This document shows, in pieces, positions 1 through 11,455 of a stretch of DNA of 64,000 nucleotides (position 1 is the stretch's first letter; each line of letters starts with the position of its first letter). Position numbers and translations under genes: made by a program. The notes beneath the pieces were generated by a model. It did no database searches. It worked only from the letters and a program-made list of their open reading frames with translations, and was not told where the DNA came from. This DNA comes from Agapanthus africanus (lineage: Eukaryota; Streptophyta; Magnoliopsida; Asparagales; Amaryllidaceae). The stretch is taken from the NCBI GenBank assembly GCA_030015575.1, contig CM057347.1:409232248-409296247 (forward strand), in the 5' to 3' direction.

Positions 1-189
1 AGACTAATTTGTGTTGTCGCCCGTAGGACGTGGATTAGTCCAAATCCGTATCTTTCTTAGATTTGGGTTTGGGGGTGTGTGTTTAAGGATATGTTAGCCT
101 TATTTGAGGCTAAGATCGACTTAAACATTCGTTAAGGACACGTTAGTCTAATTTTAGACTAAGATCGACTTAACGGGATCGTTTAGATT

Positions 190-540
190 CGACAAGAGAG
201 CAATTGGGGGCTCTATTGTTTAGTTTAGTGACATTGCGGTCGATAGGTAGTTTAAGGACATTGCGGTCCAATGTTAGTTTTAAGACGTTGCGGTCAAGGT
301 TAAGGACATCATAGTCCGTAAGTTTAAGGACCTCACAGTCCGGTGTTAGTTTTAAGACATCACGGTCGAGCTTAAGGACATCATAGTCCGTGAGTTTAAG
401 GACCTCACAGTCCGATGTTAGTTTTAAGACATTACAGTCAAGGTTAAGGACATCATAGTCCGGTATTAGTTTTAAGACATTACGGTCGAGGTTAAGGACA
501 TCATAATCCGTGAGTTTAAGGACTCCACAGTCTGTAGCAG
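190..540. repeat. Tandem GGAC...GTCC hairpin units
   Basis: About four rounds of a composite unit near 94 bp alternate GGACatcataGTCC, GGACctcacaGTCC and GACattgcgGTC type inverted repeats. Arms stay constant while loops vary. Related but fewer units are in the RE-D LTRs near 22260-22440 and 34620-34760. Confidence 0.7.
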
Positions 541-1571
541 TGTGTGGTTGTCGGGACCCGTCACCTCTCTGACAACGTTGAGGGATTACAACGACAGATA
601 TCAGAGGAGTAAAGAGATATACCCTCGAACCGGGTGTAAATTGATTGGAAGAGCGGTTGGGCTCAGTTCAATTTAAATTGAGGACTTATGGCCAAAATTG
701 GGCTAAGTCCAATTGAAAATATTCAACATTTTATTCATGTTCTGCCTATTAGGTTTTTAGTTGGGCTCTGCCCTTTTATAATGCATAGCATTGGGCTCTG
801 TAATTAAATGCATAGCATTTATACTTGGGCTCTGCTCTTTTTAATAATGCATAGCATTTTAGTGGTCTGACAGTGCACCACATGGCTTGTCAGGCACTTT
901 GCGCCAAGAGCGCAAGGCGCTAGCGCATGTGGAGGTGACACGTGTCACGCTCTGCTAAGAGCAGGTTTGTTAGCGCAGTGCGCTGCTGACACGTGGCGCG
1001 CCCTGGTGTTATGCGCCAATCCAAGAGCGCAGTGCGCTATATTTAGAAGCGCAAAGCGCAGATCATTCTATGGTTGACACGTGGCGCGTTCTGGCGCAGT
1101 GCGCCAATCTAATAAGCGCAAAGGCGCATTTCAAGAGTGCAAGGCACTGTACAATAGCGCAGAGTGCATCTTGATCCAATTAAGATCAAAGAAACAGGTT
1201 CTTTGTTTTCTCAAAAGAGGTTCTACCTCAAGATTCAAGAACCAATGGTTCATCAGGCCGTGCCTTTATATAGATCAAAAGATCTAAGAATGAAGTAAAT
1301 TACTTCTTTTTAATCTTTTATAATTAGATCTTTTTGATCTTTTTTCTTTTTATTGAAGATCTTGATCTTGTTCTTAGATCTTTGATCTTTTTAGAAGAGA
1401 GTTCTTCTTTTTTAATGAGGTATTTTCATCTCTGTTCTTCAAGAATCAAATTCTTTACCTTTAAAGATGAAGAAGATGATCTTCTTTCTTCAAAAGCTTA
1501 CCTTTCAAATTTTTCAGAGAGTTATCTCTTTTCTCTATGTCTGTATATCTGAGACTTGGAGTCTAGGGGCC

Positions 1572-1579
1572 TTTATATA
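1572..1579 (-). promoter_or_regulatory. Candidate TATA box of RE-F LTR
   Basis: The minus strand reads TATATAAA, with a ccaattgg palindrome (CCAAT) immediately upstream at 1583-1590. The place in the LTR matches that of the RE-D TATA box. Inferred from motif and position only. Confidence 0.45.
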
Positions 1580-1924
1580 GGGCCAATTGGTTTGTTAAGT
1601 TAGTTATAGAGATCTTTCTCTGATTGATCTGGGGATATTTCCCCACCGTTGGATCTTTGATCCTAAGACTTCTGTTTTACAGAAGATAATTTTCTTATTT
1701 TAATAAGATTGGAAAGATCTTTCTAGAATTTTAATTCTGATTAATTAAATAATTTATTATTTAAATTCCAGTGTGGCGCAATTGGTGCTAGCGCGCCTGC
1801 GCTTGACACGTGTCGCGCAGCGCAACTGCGCTAGCGCACCTGCGCTTGACACGTGTCGCGCAGCGCAGAGCGCAGCGCAACTGCGCTAGCACACCACTGT
1901 TTGACACGTGGCGCGCAGCGCAGA

Positions 1925-2143
1925 GCGCAAGAGATCTGAAGCGTTGTTTCATTTTAAAATTTGAATTTTGAAACAGAGCCTTGCTCTGATTGGGGGTGTG
2001 CTGCCTTGGGCGCAACGCTCCTTGCGCTGGCGTGTTTGCTTTTGACACGTGGCGCTCTGCACGCAGCGCAAGAGATTTGAAGCGTTGCTTCAATTTTTGA
2101 ATCTTGAAATTCAAACAAAGCTTTCCTCTGATTGGGGGAAACA
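1925..2143. repeat. Diverged tandem duplication with GCGC-rich spacers
   Basis: Two copies of a segment beginning gcgcaagagat, then a palindromic AT-rich stretch, then tctgattggggg, are offset by about 136 bp. Around them, and at 880-1130 and 1775-1930, lie repeated gcgcagtgcgc / gctagcgc palindromes and tgacacgtg motifs. Confidence 0.6.
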
Positions 2144-3540
2144 ACCACCTTTGTGAAAGGGAATTTCTTGTGAAGAAATTATTGGTCATGAGGTAGAACA
2201 GGAATGAGTTCCATCTATACAAACTGCAGCTGATGATTTGGTAGAACCAAAGGATTCAATAGTTTCCAACGAATTTCAGCCTCTCCGCCGATCTAGTAGG
2301 GTTCCTCACCCACCTAAAAGATACTTCAGTTTTCTCTATGACAGTGAGAGCGAGGATTGCATCATGAGATGATGACCCAACTAGTTTCGAGCTGGCCATC
2401 AGGAGTGGGACTCTGTAAGAATGGCTGGATGCTTAGCGATCTGAGATGGAATCCTTATACACCAACAAAGTATGGATTTTGGTTGCTTTATCTGAAGGGT
2501 TAAATCCCCATCAGGAGCAAGTATATTTTGCGAAGATTACTTGGTGTACACGGAAAAGTTGAGACTTTCAAAGCTATGCTTAAGTCCATCCAGATCCTAC
2601 TTGCCACGGCTACATACCATGACTACGATATTTGGCGGTTGGGTGTCATGACAACTTTTCTAAATGATGATTTGGAAGAGAGCGTCTATAAGTACACAGC
2701 CAAAGGGCTTCGTAGACAGTGGGAGCAGCAGAAATGTGAGCAAGATGTTTTATGTGATAAATCAGGTATTGCGGAGTTGGAACGTCTGTTTTGATGTGGT
2801 AGTCAAAGAGTTTGACTTCATCAAAATGGTAGATGAACCTTGTATAAACAAAAAGGTAGTAGAGAGTATGGTGGTGATCCTCGTAGAGTACGTGGATGAC
2901 ATACTCTTGATAGGGAAGGAGTTTCCTATGCTACGCTCAGTCAATCTCCGCTTATCACAAGGATTCTCCATATAGGATCAAGGTGATACCTCCTAAATCC
3001 TGGGTTATGGATCTATGAGATAGATCTATTTGGATGTTAGGATTCTCACTAGTTGTAGTGAGATGGTATCAATCGATCCTGGGAAGAATCACTGGAAAAG
3101 TTCCAGGGTGATAAGGACGACTGAATGTCAGTCGCAGGCATTGTCTTTACCCTCAGTGGAGGGACGGTATGTTAGAAGAGTTCCAAGCTAGATACTGTGA
3201 CTTACTAGACGATTAAAGGCAAGATACGTCGTTACCAAGGATGCTACCAAAGAGGCAGTCTGGATATATATAAGTTCATGAGATGAACTTCGTTCCTACC
3301 ATTGTGTGACAATGGAGTTGTGGCTTTAGCTAAGGAACTACTGTCCCATCAGAAATCCAGATATAATTCTTAGGCAGGATCACCTGATCATGGAGATGGT
3401 TGATCTCCAGGGAGATCGAGGTTAGGAGAGTAGACACAGAGGACAACAACGCGGATCCACTCACAAAGGCCTTTTTCCCAGTAGAGACTTTTATGGGATG
3501 GTTGAGTATGAGATACTTCAACCACAGCTAATTGTTGGGT
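2144..3540 (+). pseudogene. copia polyprotein remnant: RT and RNase H
   Basis: The first part (2280-2370) gives the PLRRSSRVPHPPKRY linker usually found just before copia RT. RT follows: MLKSIQILLATATYHDY and FLNDDLEE at 2573-2690 in one frame, then QPKGFVD, SWNVCFD and the active-site YVDDILLIG (codons for YVDD at 2889-2900) in another frame. There is thus a frameshift near 2692-2700. An internal deletion lies just before MLKSI, where the usual KARLVAKGF block is missing. Downstream pieces up to about 3530 match the end of copia RNase H: a CDN-like motif, LAKE, SHQKS, and DPLTK-like remains at 3450-3480. Many stops; non-functional. In an active element this would copy RNA to DNA and remove the RNA strand. 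Confidence 0.85.
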
Positions 3541-3570
3541 ATGTGATACCACAACAGATGGCCCTAGTGC

Positions 3571-3581
3571 AAGTGGGAGAT
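3571..3581 (+). other. Polypurine tract of RE-C1
   Basis: aagtgggagat immediately precedes the LTR start TGTTAG. This is the usual copia plus-strand primer layout. Confidence 0.8.
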
Positions 3582-5775
3582 TGTTAGTTATATGTATGCC
3601 CTAAAGGCCATTACTGTACATATGATGTATATTGTAATGGATGCTTGGACATATATAGGGAGGACTTTCTTGCTCGACATGATAGTATGCTATCTGGTTG
3701 TACTTTATCTTAACGTGTACTCTGATTGTCTCTATGTTACATGTTGATAAATCCCTTAGGATATGTACTCGACTACTGGGACTATGATGAGATCATACTA
3801 GTGGGGCCACGGTAGTCGATGAGTACATCCTATAACTGTTCCTAGTCGAGGGTGTATCGAGACAGGCCATCGATACACCAGAGTAGACTAGCGTATACGC
3901 ATCTTGACCCATATGATGGGCGATGGATGATCCCATATCCATCGGTGTTTGACATCAAGGATGGTGTACGGGTGCTCAGTAGAGACTGGGTACACTGGAT
4001 GGACTCGCCGAGAACTCCCAGATGGTATTATACCTCACGTCAGATGGCAGTTCTCCAGTGACACAGGTACAGGTTAGTCTGTAGACCCGAGATCGTCATA
4101 GAGTCTTGTGTGATTCCCACTGTGCTTTGATTTTCATCATACCACGTCCAAGAGGGCGTGCAAAAAGGTGGATTTTGGGTACAGTCCCGAATCACATGGA
4201 GGCAATGAGCGATAGGAGGGGATTCGTCTCTCCCGGTATAGGGAGTTAATATTGTGCTGTGTTCGATTGGCTATAACTGGAAATCCCTGGTCAGGGTTGC
4301 TGAGATTTACTGGCAAGTGTTATCAGTAGTTTCTCGAACTGTTATAGATCTTAAATCGACACGACTTATCAAGCTACTGGGGTCTGACGTTTACTACCCC
4401 TAGGCGAGATATGCGACATATCAGACGACGAGACCGGACTGTACGGGAGTGTTACTGATTGGATTCGCAGGAGAATGTACAGGCTTGCATATTGATCTTC
4501 TGATCGCTCAATACCTGGATGGCTGTTACGTTTAGCTGACTGCTTGCAGCTTGTGGGTGTTTGATATGATCATCACCTACTGCCGGCGTATTGACGATTC
4601 TTTAGAGTCCTACACAGAGGTTTCTTGACTCAGGCAAAACGGAGTAGGAGCACATATATGATATGTGCGGGACCGAGAACAATACGTGTATGAGATACCA
4701 TATTAGATTCTCGCGATATGTGATATCGGCCGGGTATATGTGATATAGCCGGGTCATCGGATCAAGTGTTGATTCGATGAACTGATACAGATTATATTAG
4801 TCGGTTATTTGTGAAATAGCCGGATTATCGGATCAAGTGTTGATTCGATAATTTAATGTATAATTATATATTTGATATATTAAATTACATTAACTGATAT
4901 AAGATCACTAAAAGATTCTTTTTCTCACTCGGGTAATACATTAATATATATGCAATATATGTTAATTGTATTATTTTGTTTTGTTACAATAAATATTGTA
5001 TATGTGATATATAATATTGTAACATATTGTGGTTATAAATGCAACATGTTTTGTGGAGTTTAATTGAGGTTAGGGTTTGGATTAGGGTTAAGTCTTCATG
5101 AAGCTTTCAAGAAGCTTCTTGAAGCTTTGACTTTGACTTGGATATTTTGTGATATTTCCTTAACCCAACCCAACCCTTTACCCTAGTTAAATCTCTACAT
5201 GGGTTAAGTCTTCATACTTAACCCATGGTTGCAATTCTAACCACACTAGAGTTTCATTATTCATCACAAAAGGATTCTTCTTCTTCTTCTTCTTCTTCCT
5301 TGAGTTCTTGATGAAAAAGCTTACTAGCTTTTTCATTAGTGATGAAAATGAGTGAGTTAATGATAACAAATGAAAGCTAAAATCCTACTTCATCATCCTA
5401 ATCTATCCTAGCCATTTAGATTAGGGTGTTCACTTCATTTAGTGAGTGAGAGCTTGTGTTAATGAAACTTCAAGGTAGATCATCTTTGTTATCGAAGATC
5501 GGAAGCAAGATTGCATGTTTCTCTTCGTGGAGCCTCTCGAGAGTCCGGAACTTGATGATCGCAGCGAAGGGACCACAACACGGAGCTTATGAAGTGAAGG
5601 ACCGGACTACAAAGGTTGTAATCCCAAACTCTTAGATGTAAAGTTGTTTACATGCTTTGTTTCGCCTAATCTCTAGTCTAAGATCTTGGTTTAGGGTTGT
5701 TCGGTACGGCTAAATTTTAAATCGGGCATGGTTGATGCCTTATAGACCCTTGTGCGTGTGCCTAGTAACCCTACA
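3582..5775 (+). repeat. RE-C1 3' LTR
   Basis: Starts TGTTAGTTATATG and ends ...CTACA (2194 bp). It is alignable over its length with the LTR at 61458-63605 and, more distantly, with the solo LTR at 11954-13849; all share a block with 'cagagtagactag' or a close variant. A (TTC)n run lies at about 5273-5299. The end coordinate rests on the join to RE-A pol sequence and on comparison with 63605. Confidence 0.8.
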
Positions 5776-6056
5776 AGCTGCCTATCGACCTCGTCCTCGA
5801 TCGCCTTTTATTTGAGAGGGGCGAAGCTTCGTTTCTTTTGTCTGACGGGCCGTGCCGAAGGGTCGATCCCCAGCTTATGTGAGATTACCTTGGGGTCGAT
5901 CCCGGGCATGCCGGCGGGCGCCCAAGCGAACACGTCCAAGTTTCTTCGAAGAAAATGGATCAGGTCTTCGTGCCGGGATCCTGTCAAGAGTGATCCAATC
6001 TGGACAATGCACTCATTGTCCCACTCAACGAGGGGGACCTCCGCTAGGGCCTCCAC
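5776..6056 (-). pseudogene. RE-A pol fragment between protease and RT
   Basis: Minus-strand frame with LTEVP-like, IGSLL, FAWAPAGMPGIDP and ISHKLG motifs. This is the conserved stretch just upstream of RT in Tat-group pol, and RE-B has the same at 55830-56050. Here the usual W of FAWAP is kept, whereas RE-B has a stop at that codon. The reading changes frame relative to the protease piece upstream. It ends at 5776 where the copia LTR abuts, so no RT motif is present. Confidence 0.8.
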
Positions 6057-7020
6057 CGGGGCACCTCGGACTTATTTTCGTTCATCACGATTATCCAAGG
6101 ACCCCTGGTGATCACCCACGCTTCCAAGGTCGTTGCTTTGATCCTCGAAGGCTGATGTCTCCGTGAAGCAAATCTTGGCGATTTGCTGGTTCCCGTAGGC
6201 CCAGCTTATTCCCCCTCTGATCCAAGGGAAATTTGACCGCGAGGTGGTAGGTTGAGATTTGGGTCCTGAGGGAGTTTAGCGTTGGGCGTCCCAGGAGGAT
6301 ATTGTAGGACGATTGAACTCTAGCGACAATGAAATCCACCGGGACGGTTCTTGTCCGGCCCGCCTCACCAATGTTAATGAGCAGGGTAACCACTCCTTCT
6401 GCCAGGATGGAATGGTTAGTAAACCCCGACAGAATATGGGTGGTTGGCTTTAGGTCCGACGGTTCGAGCCCCATACGCCGGAAGCAATCAAAGAAAAGGA
6501 TGTCCGCCAAGCTTCCAGAGTCGACCAGTATTTTTGGAACCTCATAGCGGTGGACCCTTGCTGTAATCACGAAGGGGTCATTGTGAGGCAAGGATATCCC
6601 GTGGAGGTCTTCGTCGGTGAAGGTGATGGGCCCGGCAGCTTTGCTTTTCTTCCGGGGCTGGCCGCTAGTCTCGTCGACCGGCAGGAGGCGGCGAACCCCG
6701 CCGAATCCAGGTGTACCCCCCACTGATATGACCATGATTTGGCCGATCGTCAATTCGCCGAGAGGGGGATGGTTCTTTTGTTCCCGGTCTGCTTATCGCT
6801 TTTCCCGCAGGTACTTTGCTAAGTGCCCCGAGCAGATTAACTTCTCGATGTAATTGCTGAGCTGCTTGCAGTTCTAGGTGGGGTGCCCTTGCGACCTGTG
6901 GAAGGTGTAGTACGGGCCTCGGGTCCTTTTGGCCGCTCTATTGGTGACCGGAGGGAGCTTGAAGAATCGCTCGCCCTTCGCCTCCTCCAACAGCTCAGTC
7001 TGGGAGATGTTGAGCGGAGT
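6057..7020 (-). pseudogene. RE-A zinc knuckle and retropepsin remnant
   Basis: From 7020 leftward: LLEEAKGERFFKLPP, then a knuckle of the C-x2-H-x4-H-x4-C type with its first C changed to Y and a stop inside (about 6840-6890). The protease domain (6112-6753) follows, with ILVDSGSLADIL around the catalytic DSG and a later ILLGRP motif. In-frame stops lie after FQE, inside the knuckle and before ADREQ. In active Tat elements this aspartic protease cuts the polyprotein. Confidence 0.85.
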
Positions 7021-7720
7021 TTACTCCTGGAACTTCAGGGAGTATGGTTTTGACCGGTCAACCATCTTCCTCTCCTCTCTACCCCTCTTCTTTTGGTTGG
7101 CCCTATTGGCCCTGGGTAGGTTGGCGTTTACTTCAGACTCGAGATGGATTTCTCGCTCCATCCAAGCTTTTACCTCGGTCATGGTCCTAGGTTGCGCCAA
7201 TGCAAAGGAGCGGAGCCACTCCTTATGACTAAGACCCGACCTAAGAGCCGTGATGACAGTCTCGTTCCGGTACTCGGGAACCTCAAGAAGAGTGTTGTAG
7301 AAGCGAGTGATGTATCCTTTAAAGGATTCCTTATCCTCGCTTTTTATGGTGAAGAGGTAATCGACGGTCCGCCTCTGCCGTCTGTTCCCGACGAAATGCC
7401 CGAGGAACTGGGCGGCCAGCTCATCAAAGGTAGAGATGGAGCGTGGCGTGAGTCCTCGGAACCAATCTCGTCCGGCACGGATAAGAGTGGCGGGGAAAGC
7501 TCGGCATTGGGCGACGTCAGAGTTGTCCTGGAAGCCCATCTCCGCTGTGAACGCGTATAGGTGGTCTTTCGGGTCGGACTTCCGGTCGAAGAGGGCCACC
7601 TTTGGAGGTTTGTTTCTGGAGGAGACGTGGACAGCAAGTAGTTCTTCAGTGTAGGGCTTCTAAGCGAGTCGGCGGCATACCTGGCCCCCTCGCTTGAAGG
7701 ACGACTCTCCCGATGTATAC

Positions 7721-7741
7721 CCTCGATTTTTTTTTCGAGGG
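7721..7741. repeat. Perfect hairpin at the RE-E1 insertion site
   Basis: ccctcga, a nine-T loop, tcgaggg: seven-base perfect arms. RE-B lacks this hairpin at the matching place. The 3' arm contains the gaggg that was duplicated on RE-E1 insertion. Confidence 0.7.
7737..7741. other. RE-E1 target-site duplication, left
   Basis: gaggg directly precedes TGTCATGCC. The same five bases follow the right LTR end at 46874-46878. Confidence 0.9.
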
Positions 7742-8452
7742 TGTCATGCCCCGCTTCCCAAAATACGGAATACGGAGAGCGACGAAGGTCAGCCGTGCTA
7801 CCTATGGTAAGGAAAGATCTTTCCATAGTCACATAAGGCTGTCTAGATTAACCTGTCAAAAAAAATCCAATTCCAAAAGGAATAATACTAATAATCATGC
7901 TAAAATGAAACCACAAGGAATACTAAAAATAGGTCCACTAGATAATTGATGCAAAAAGATCCGATACAATAGGTTCGAAAAGAAAACAACATCTAAAAGA
8001 TACATAAGTCCTAATGTCTCAGAAGGGCGCACATGCTAAATACTAACAGAAAAGAAATAAACCTACGAGTTACTGATCTTCGGAAAAAGTCTTGGTAGCC
8101 GCTGCGGTCCTGCTCATCCTGAAAATCTGTCTCTAAACCTGAGATGGCAAATCTCAGGAATGTCAGAACATCCCAGCAAGTACTCAATGTAAAAAGTGTA
8201 TGTGTGGTATGATAACATGAATATATGAATGTAGTGAAGCCCGTGTGCGCAAGCAAAACAGATATATAAATAAATAGATGCATTAACACTATGAAACATG
8301 TATGTAAGAGGTCAAGTCATAACCTAACTGGTCACTAAAAGGTAAACTATCCTATCGTAAGCTCGAGTGTGTGCGTCAACCTCTGCAGCAGTATTCCTAA
8401 CCTAAGAGTGGCGCCCCAGAGGCTAGGAAACACGGGCCCAACCGTCGAATGA

Positions 8453-8640
8453 ACATGAGACCGATATAGCCCGGTACGAGCCATAAACTTGAGACCGATA
8501 TAGTCCGGTATGAGCTGTAAACATGAGACCGATATAGCCCGGTATGAGCTGTAAATATGAGACCTTTATAGCCCGGTACGAGCTGTAAACATGATACCGA
8601 TATAGCCCGGTACGAGCTGCCGGCACGGACTCCTGAGATC
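8453..8640. repeat. 35-bp tandem array, five units (left LTR)
   Basis: Units contain gagaccgatatag and cccggtacgagc or near variants. The right LTR has only two units (about 14496-14560), which accounts for part of the LTR length difference. Confidence 0.85.
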
Positions 8641-9174
8641 CTGTTGTACGAACGCACACTCAAGCTACCCCAACACCCGCGTATTTTTAGCTACAATGGT
8701 AATGACTAGATCACTAATTAAGAATGCTGAAAAGACTGGAATTGTTGTATGGTAATTGTATAGAATGAAACTGGTAAATAGTAGTGTGTCATGGCATGTA
8801 GTTCAGCATCCTAATCAGCGATCTCATTCATAAAGACTAGAGTATTGAATAGTCAGGACTTGTCAGTGGTAATAGTTATCAGGTAATAGTAACTGCATGA
8901 AGACGGTGTACAAGCTGGTATGAGTCACAATTGTTATCTTTACCGTTAACCTTAATATGGATATACTAATCACAATCTGGCTAGAAATATATAAATGTGA
9001 GATAGGTTAACAACTTTCGAACTTTATTTCTAGTTAAAATAAATCTCATTTTAAAACCAGACTTGCTAATTATTTTTACTTGCAACATAAAAGTTTGCAT
9101 ATATATATATATATTTGTATGATATAACGAAAAATAGATACCGACACATTTCTCTTTTATTCTAACAGTGTAGG

Positions 9175-9253
<79 letters not shown>
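9175..9253. repeat. (TA)n followed by (CATA)n microsatellite
   Basis: About 46 bp of TA dinucleotides, then about 32 bp of CATA tetranucleotides. At the same place in the right LTR (15117-15146) there is an (AC)n run instead. Confidence 0.95.
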
Positions 9254-9257
<4 letters not shown>

Positions 9258-9639
9258 ACTACAAAGGAATGCCGATGTACATCGACCAAAAGTAAAACAG
9301 GAGTACTTGCCTGGAGGATAAGGATCACGGGAGATGAACGAAGATGCGAGGCACGAACTCAGCTAGGATTCAACTTGGGATCAGAGTTATACGCTCTTCC
9401 TAAATTGATTTTGCCATAAGCCAACAATGTACCGCACTTAACATATGATTGTATATAATCAAACATGCACAATGAAATAAACATGTAATATTTTATTTAT
9501 GGATATAAATATAGCGACATAGAATGCAGCAAGAGAAACTTGCCTGATCGGATCTCACGACGGGGTGCGTACGCTACGTCCGACGTCGGGTAAACGTCGC
9601 AATGTACACACGCGCGTATAAAACTGAATCAGGCAAAGC

Positions 9640-10690
9640 AACAAGGTGACCACGCTGGTTGGAGATGTCCACTGGGTCATTCGGATCGTCGGCGATGGGC
9701 ACGGCTCCGGCGATCACCGGGAAACACGAGATCAAGAAAGAGAAGAGAGGAAGAATAAGAAGAAAGAGAAGGGGGTTGTGTTCTGGGTTTGGGTGCTCTG
9801 GGATCAGAGAAGAAGCAAGGGGGTGACGTCGACGATGGGCCATCGACATCGAGGATGCAGGCGAGGGTTTTCAGGTGATGGGGCAGTAGGCTCTTAGGGT
9901 TGCAGGGAAAGAAGATGATGGTGGTGATGGTTGTGGCGTTGGGAGGCAAGAGGGAAGGTAGTAGTTACGGGGATGGTGAAGATGAGTTTCACGGCAAGGT
10001 GGTAAGTTTTCTGGTGACGGCAGTGGGTGCGGGTTCTGCATGGTCGGGTTCTGGTCGGGGTGTGCAGGGGTTTCGTGGTCGGGGCTGCAGCGGGGAGGAG
10101 AGAGAGGGAGGTAAGGTGAGGTGGTCGACGGTGAGGTGATAGGTGCGGGCGACAAAGGTGTGAGGGCGATCGGCGGTGAGGTGATGGGTGCAGCGATTTG
10201 GAGCTCGGGGATGCGGGTTCTCGGGTGGTGCTTGCAGGTGAGGAGAGAGGAAGGTGGAGGAGACGGAGATGGTGACGAGGGAAGACCGACGAGGGTGGTC
10301 GGCGGCGTGGGGCGACGGCGAGGCGAGGGCAGATTTGTTGGATTCAGGGAAGATGGGTTGCAGGTCGGGAAAGAAGGGGAGGAGGAAGAAGAGAAGGAGA
10401 AGCGGGTGTCAACGTGGCTGTGGGGGCGATCGGCGGTGAGGTGGACGGTGGCGACGATGGTGGTCCGGTTCTTGGGTTGTTGGGTTCGGGGACGGGTTGC
10501 AGGGAAGAGGCGAGATAGGGAGGTGATCGAGGGAGATGAGGAGGCGAAGGAGGAAAGACGGGGTCGAGGGTGGAGGCGGCAACGGCGAGGCGCGGGCGAA
10601 GCTAGGGTTAGGGTTTCATGGAGGCGGCAAGAACGAAGACGAGGAAGAAGAGAAAGGATGAGGAAGAAGCGGAGAAAGAGAGAGGAACAA
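9640..10690. repeat. Purine-rich GC-rich block of RE-E1 LTR
   Basis: Strongly GA/GG-rich on plus, pyrimidine-rich on the element strand, lying just downstream of the candidate TATA box. It looks like a long CT-rich leader. Pro/Ser- and Arg/Glu-rich ORFs arise here on both strands from composition. They do not keep frame or start codon between the two LTR copies (other copy 15520-16560), so I do not call a gene. Confidence 0.6.
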
Positions 10691-10695
10691 TGAGG

Positions 10696-10703
10696 TTTAA
10701 ATA
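10696..10703 (-). promoter_or_regulatory. Candidate TATA box, RE-E1 left LTR
   Basis: Minus strand TATTTAAA followed downstream by a CT-rich leader. Conserved in the right LTR at 16577-16584. Confidence 0.5.
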
Positions 10704-11455
10704 GGGTATGGGTTTAGAATACTTTTAAAAAGATATAATATTATATTTATATGAATATGCAGAGAGATAGGGCGAGGAGATTTGTTGAGGGTTAAGATTT
10801 GGATTAGAAAAATCTTTTTAAAAATATTTTCATGTTAAAAAAAGGAGTTTGTAAATGTATATATATATTCAACAGTTAAAAAAATATATTAGAATATAAT
10901 ATTGATTAGATTTGAGTTTTCAGGCTAATACAAACTTACTCCAAAATATGCCCGGGTTGGGTCTAAAATTATAGTTTGAAAATACAGATAATATACGTGT
11001 CAATCAAAACTAAAATGCAATGTCCGGTTAAAGAAAATGCATGCCCTTAAGAACGGATACACGTAGTACGCACGTAGCGATCTAAACGAGTCCGTTTCAC
11101 TAAACGGGACAAGAACAAGATGTACGGATGCCACCACAAGGTCAGGAGTATGATGCAAGCTATGCTAGGTATTTAAAATATATTATTTGACTATAAATGC
11201 AATATTAAAAAAATGCAGATGCCAGATATACGATGCAGGTAAACGGAACATATGTGAGTACGAATCCTCAGGACTAGCAGAGATAAGACGTAATCAAGGA
11301 CCAAGACGGGTTTCGAGCATGCGGGTCGGGTCGGATACCAAGCACAGGAACCAAAACACTATCCGCACCCAAAAACAAATAAACTCAAGAAAAATCCACA
11401 AGATAAATAGAATAAAAAAAAGTCGAACATGGTATAACTGAACTAAGGTATTACA

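Larger units (their letters stand above)
1..2143 (-). mobile_element. RE-F: partial LTR of a Tat-like Ty3-gypsy element
   Basis: Read on the minus strand this is an LTR. Its part at 1-800 is clearly homologous to the 3' half of the RE-D LTR (about 22090-22924): same GGAC/GTCC units, same block with 'gacgggtcccgac', same order. By that comparison the LTR continues roughly 340 bp beyond the left edge. The 5' end is placed at 2143, because the minus strand there begins TGTTTCCCCC, close to TGTTCCCGCC of RE-D, and copia sequence starts right after. The middle (about 880-2100) has no counterpart in RE-D: it carries GCGC-rich palindromes instead of G-box palindromes. No TSD can be tested because the other end is outside the window. 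It probably inserted into the copia element to its right. Confidence 0.75.
2144..5775 (+). mobile_element. RE-C1: 3' half of a degenerate Ty1-copia element
   Basis: Contains the decayed C-terminal part of a copia polyprotein (RT, RNase H), a copia-type polypurine tract and a 2.2-kb LTR. The 5' part is missing from the window because RE-F begins at 2143. The right end (5775) joins directly to RE-A pol sequence, so the copia element probably inserted into RE-A. The matching TSD and 5' LTR would lie beyond the left edge. The RT resembles the Tork-type copia branch in its MLKSI, TAFLN-like and YVDD blocks; I hold the lineage loosely. Confidence 0.8.
7021..7741 (-). pseudogene. RE-A gag, C-terminal part
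   Basis: Open from 7599 to 7021 with the retrotransposon gag core: FPATLIRAGRDWFRGL, ISTFDELAAQFLGHF, KESFKGYITRFYN, and a charged tail rich in K/R/E. Sequence between 7600 and 7741 matches the RE-B gag upstream of the core in a shifted frame. The gag N-terminus continues at 46879 on the far side of RE-E1. Gag forms the capsid-like particle in related elements. Confidence 0.85.
7742..11455 (-). repeat. RE-E1 left LTR (3' LTR in element orientation), uninterrupted
   Basis: 3714 bp, alignable end to end with the right LTR once nested insertions are removed. It contains a 35-bp tandem array, AT and CATA microsatellites, a purine-rich 1-kb block and a candidate minus-strand TATA box. No protein-coding region is supported. 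Confidence 0.9.

Noticed and set aside
2528..2794. Intact small RT gene
   Set aside because: It is only one frame of a frameshifted copia RT; the YVDD lies in another frame and the fingers region is deleted.
5808..6166. Plus-strand ORFs over the RE-A protease/linker
   Set aside because: They are shadows of the minus-strand pol frame, which has recognisable motifs.
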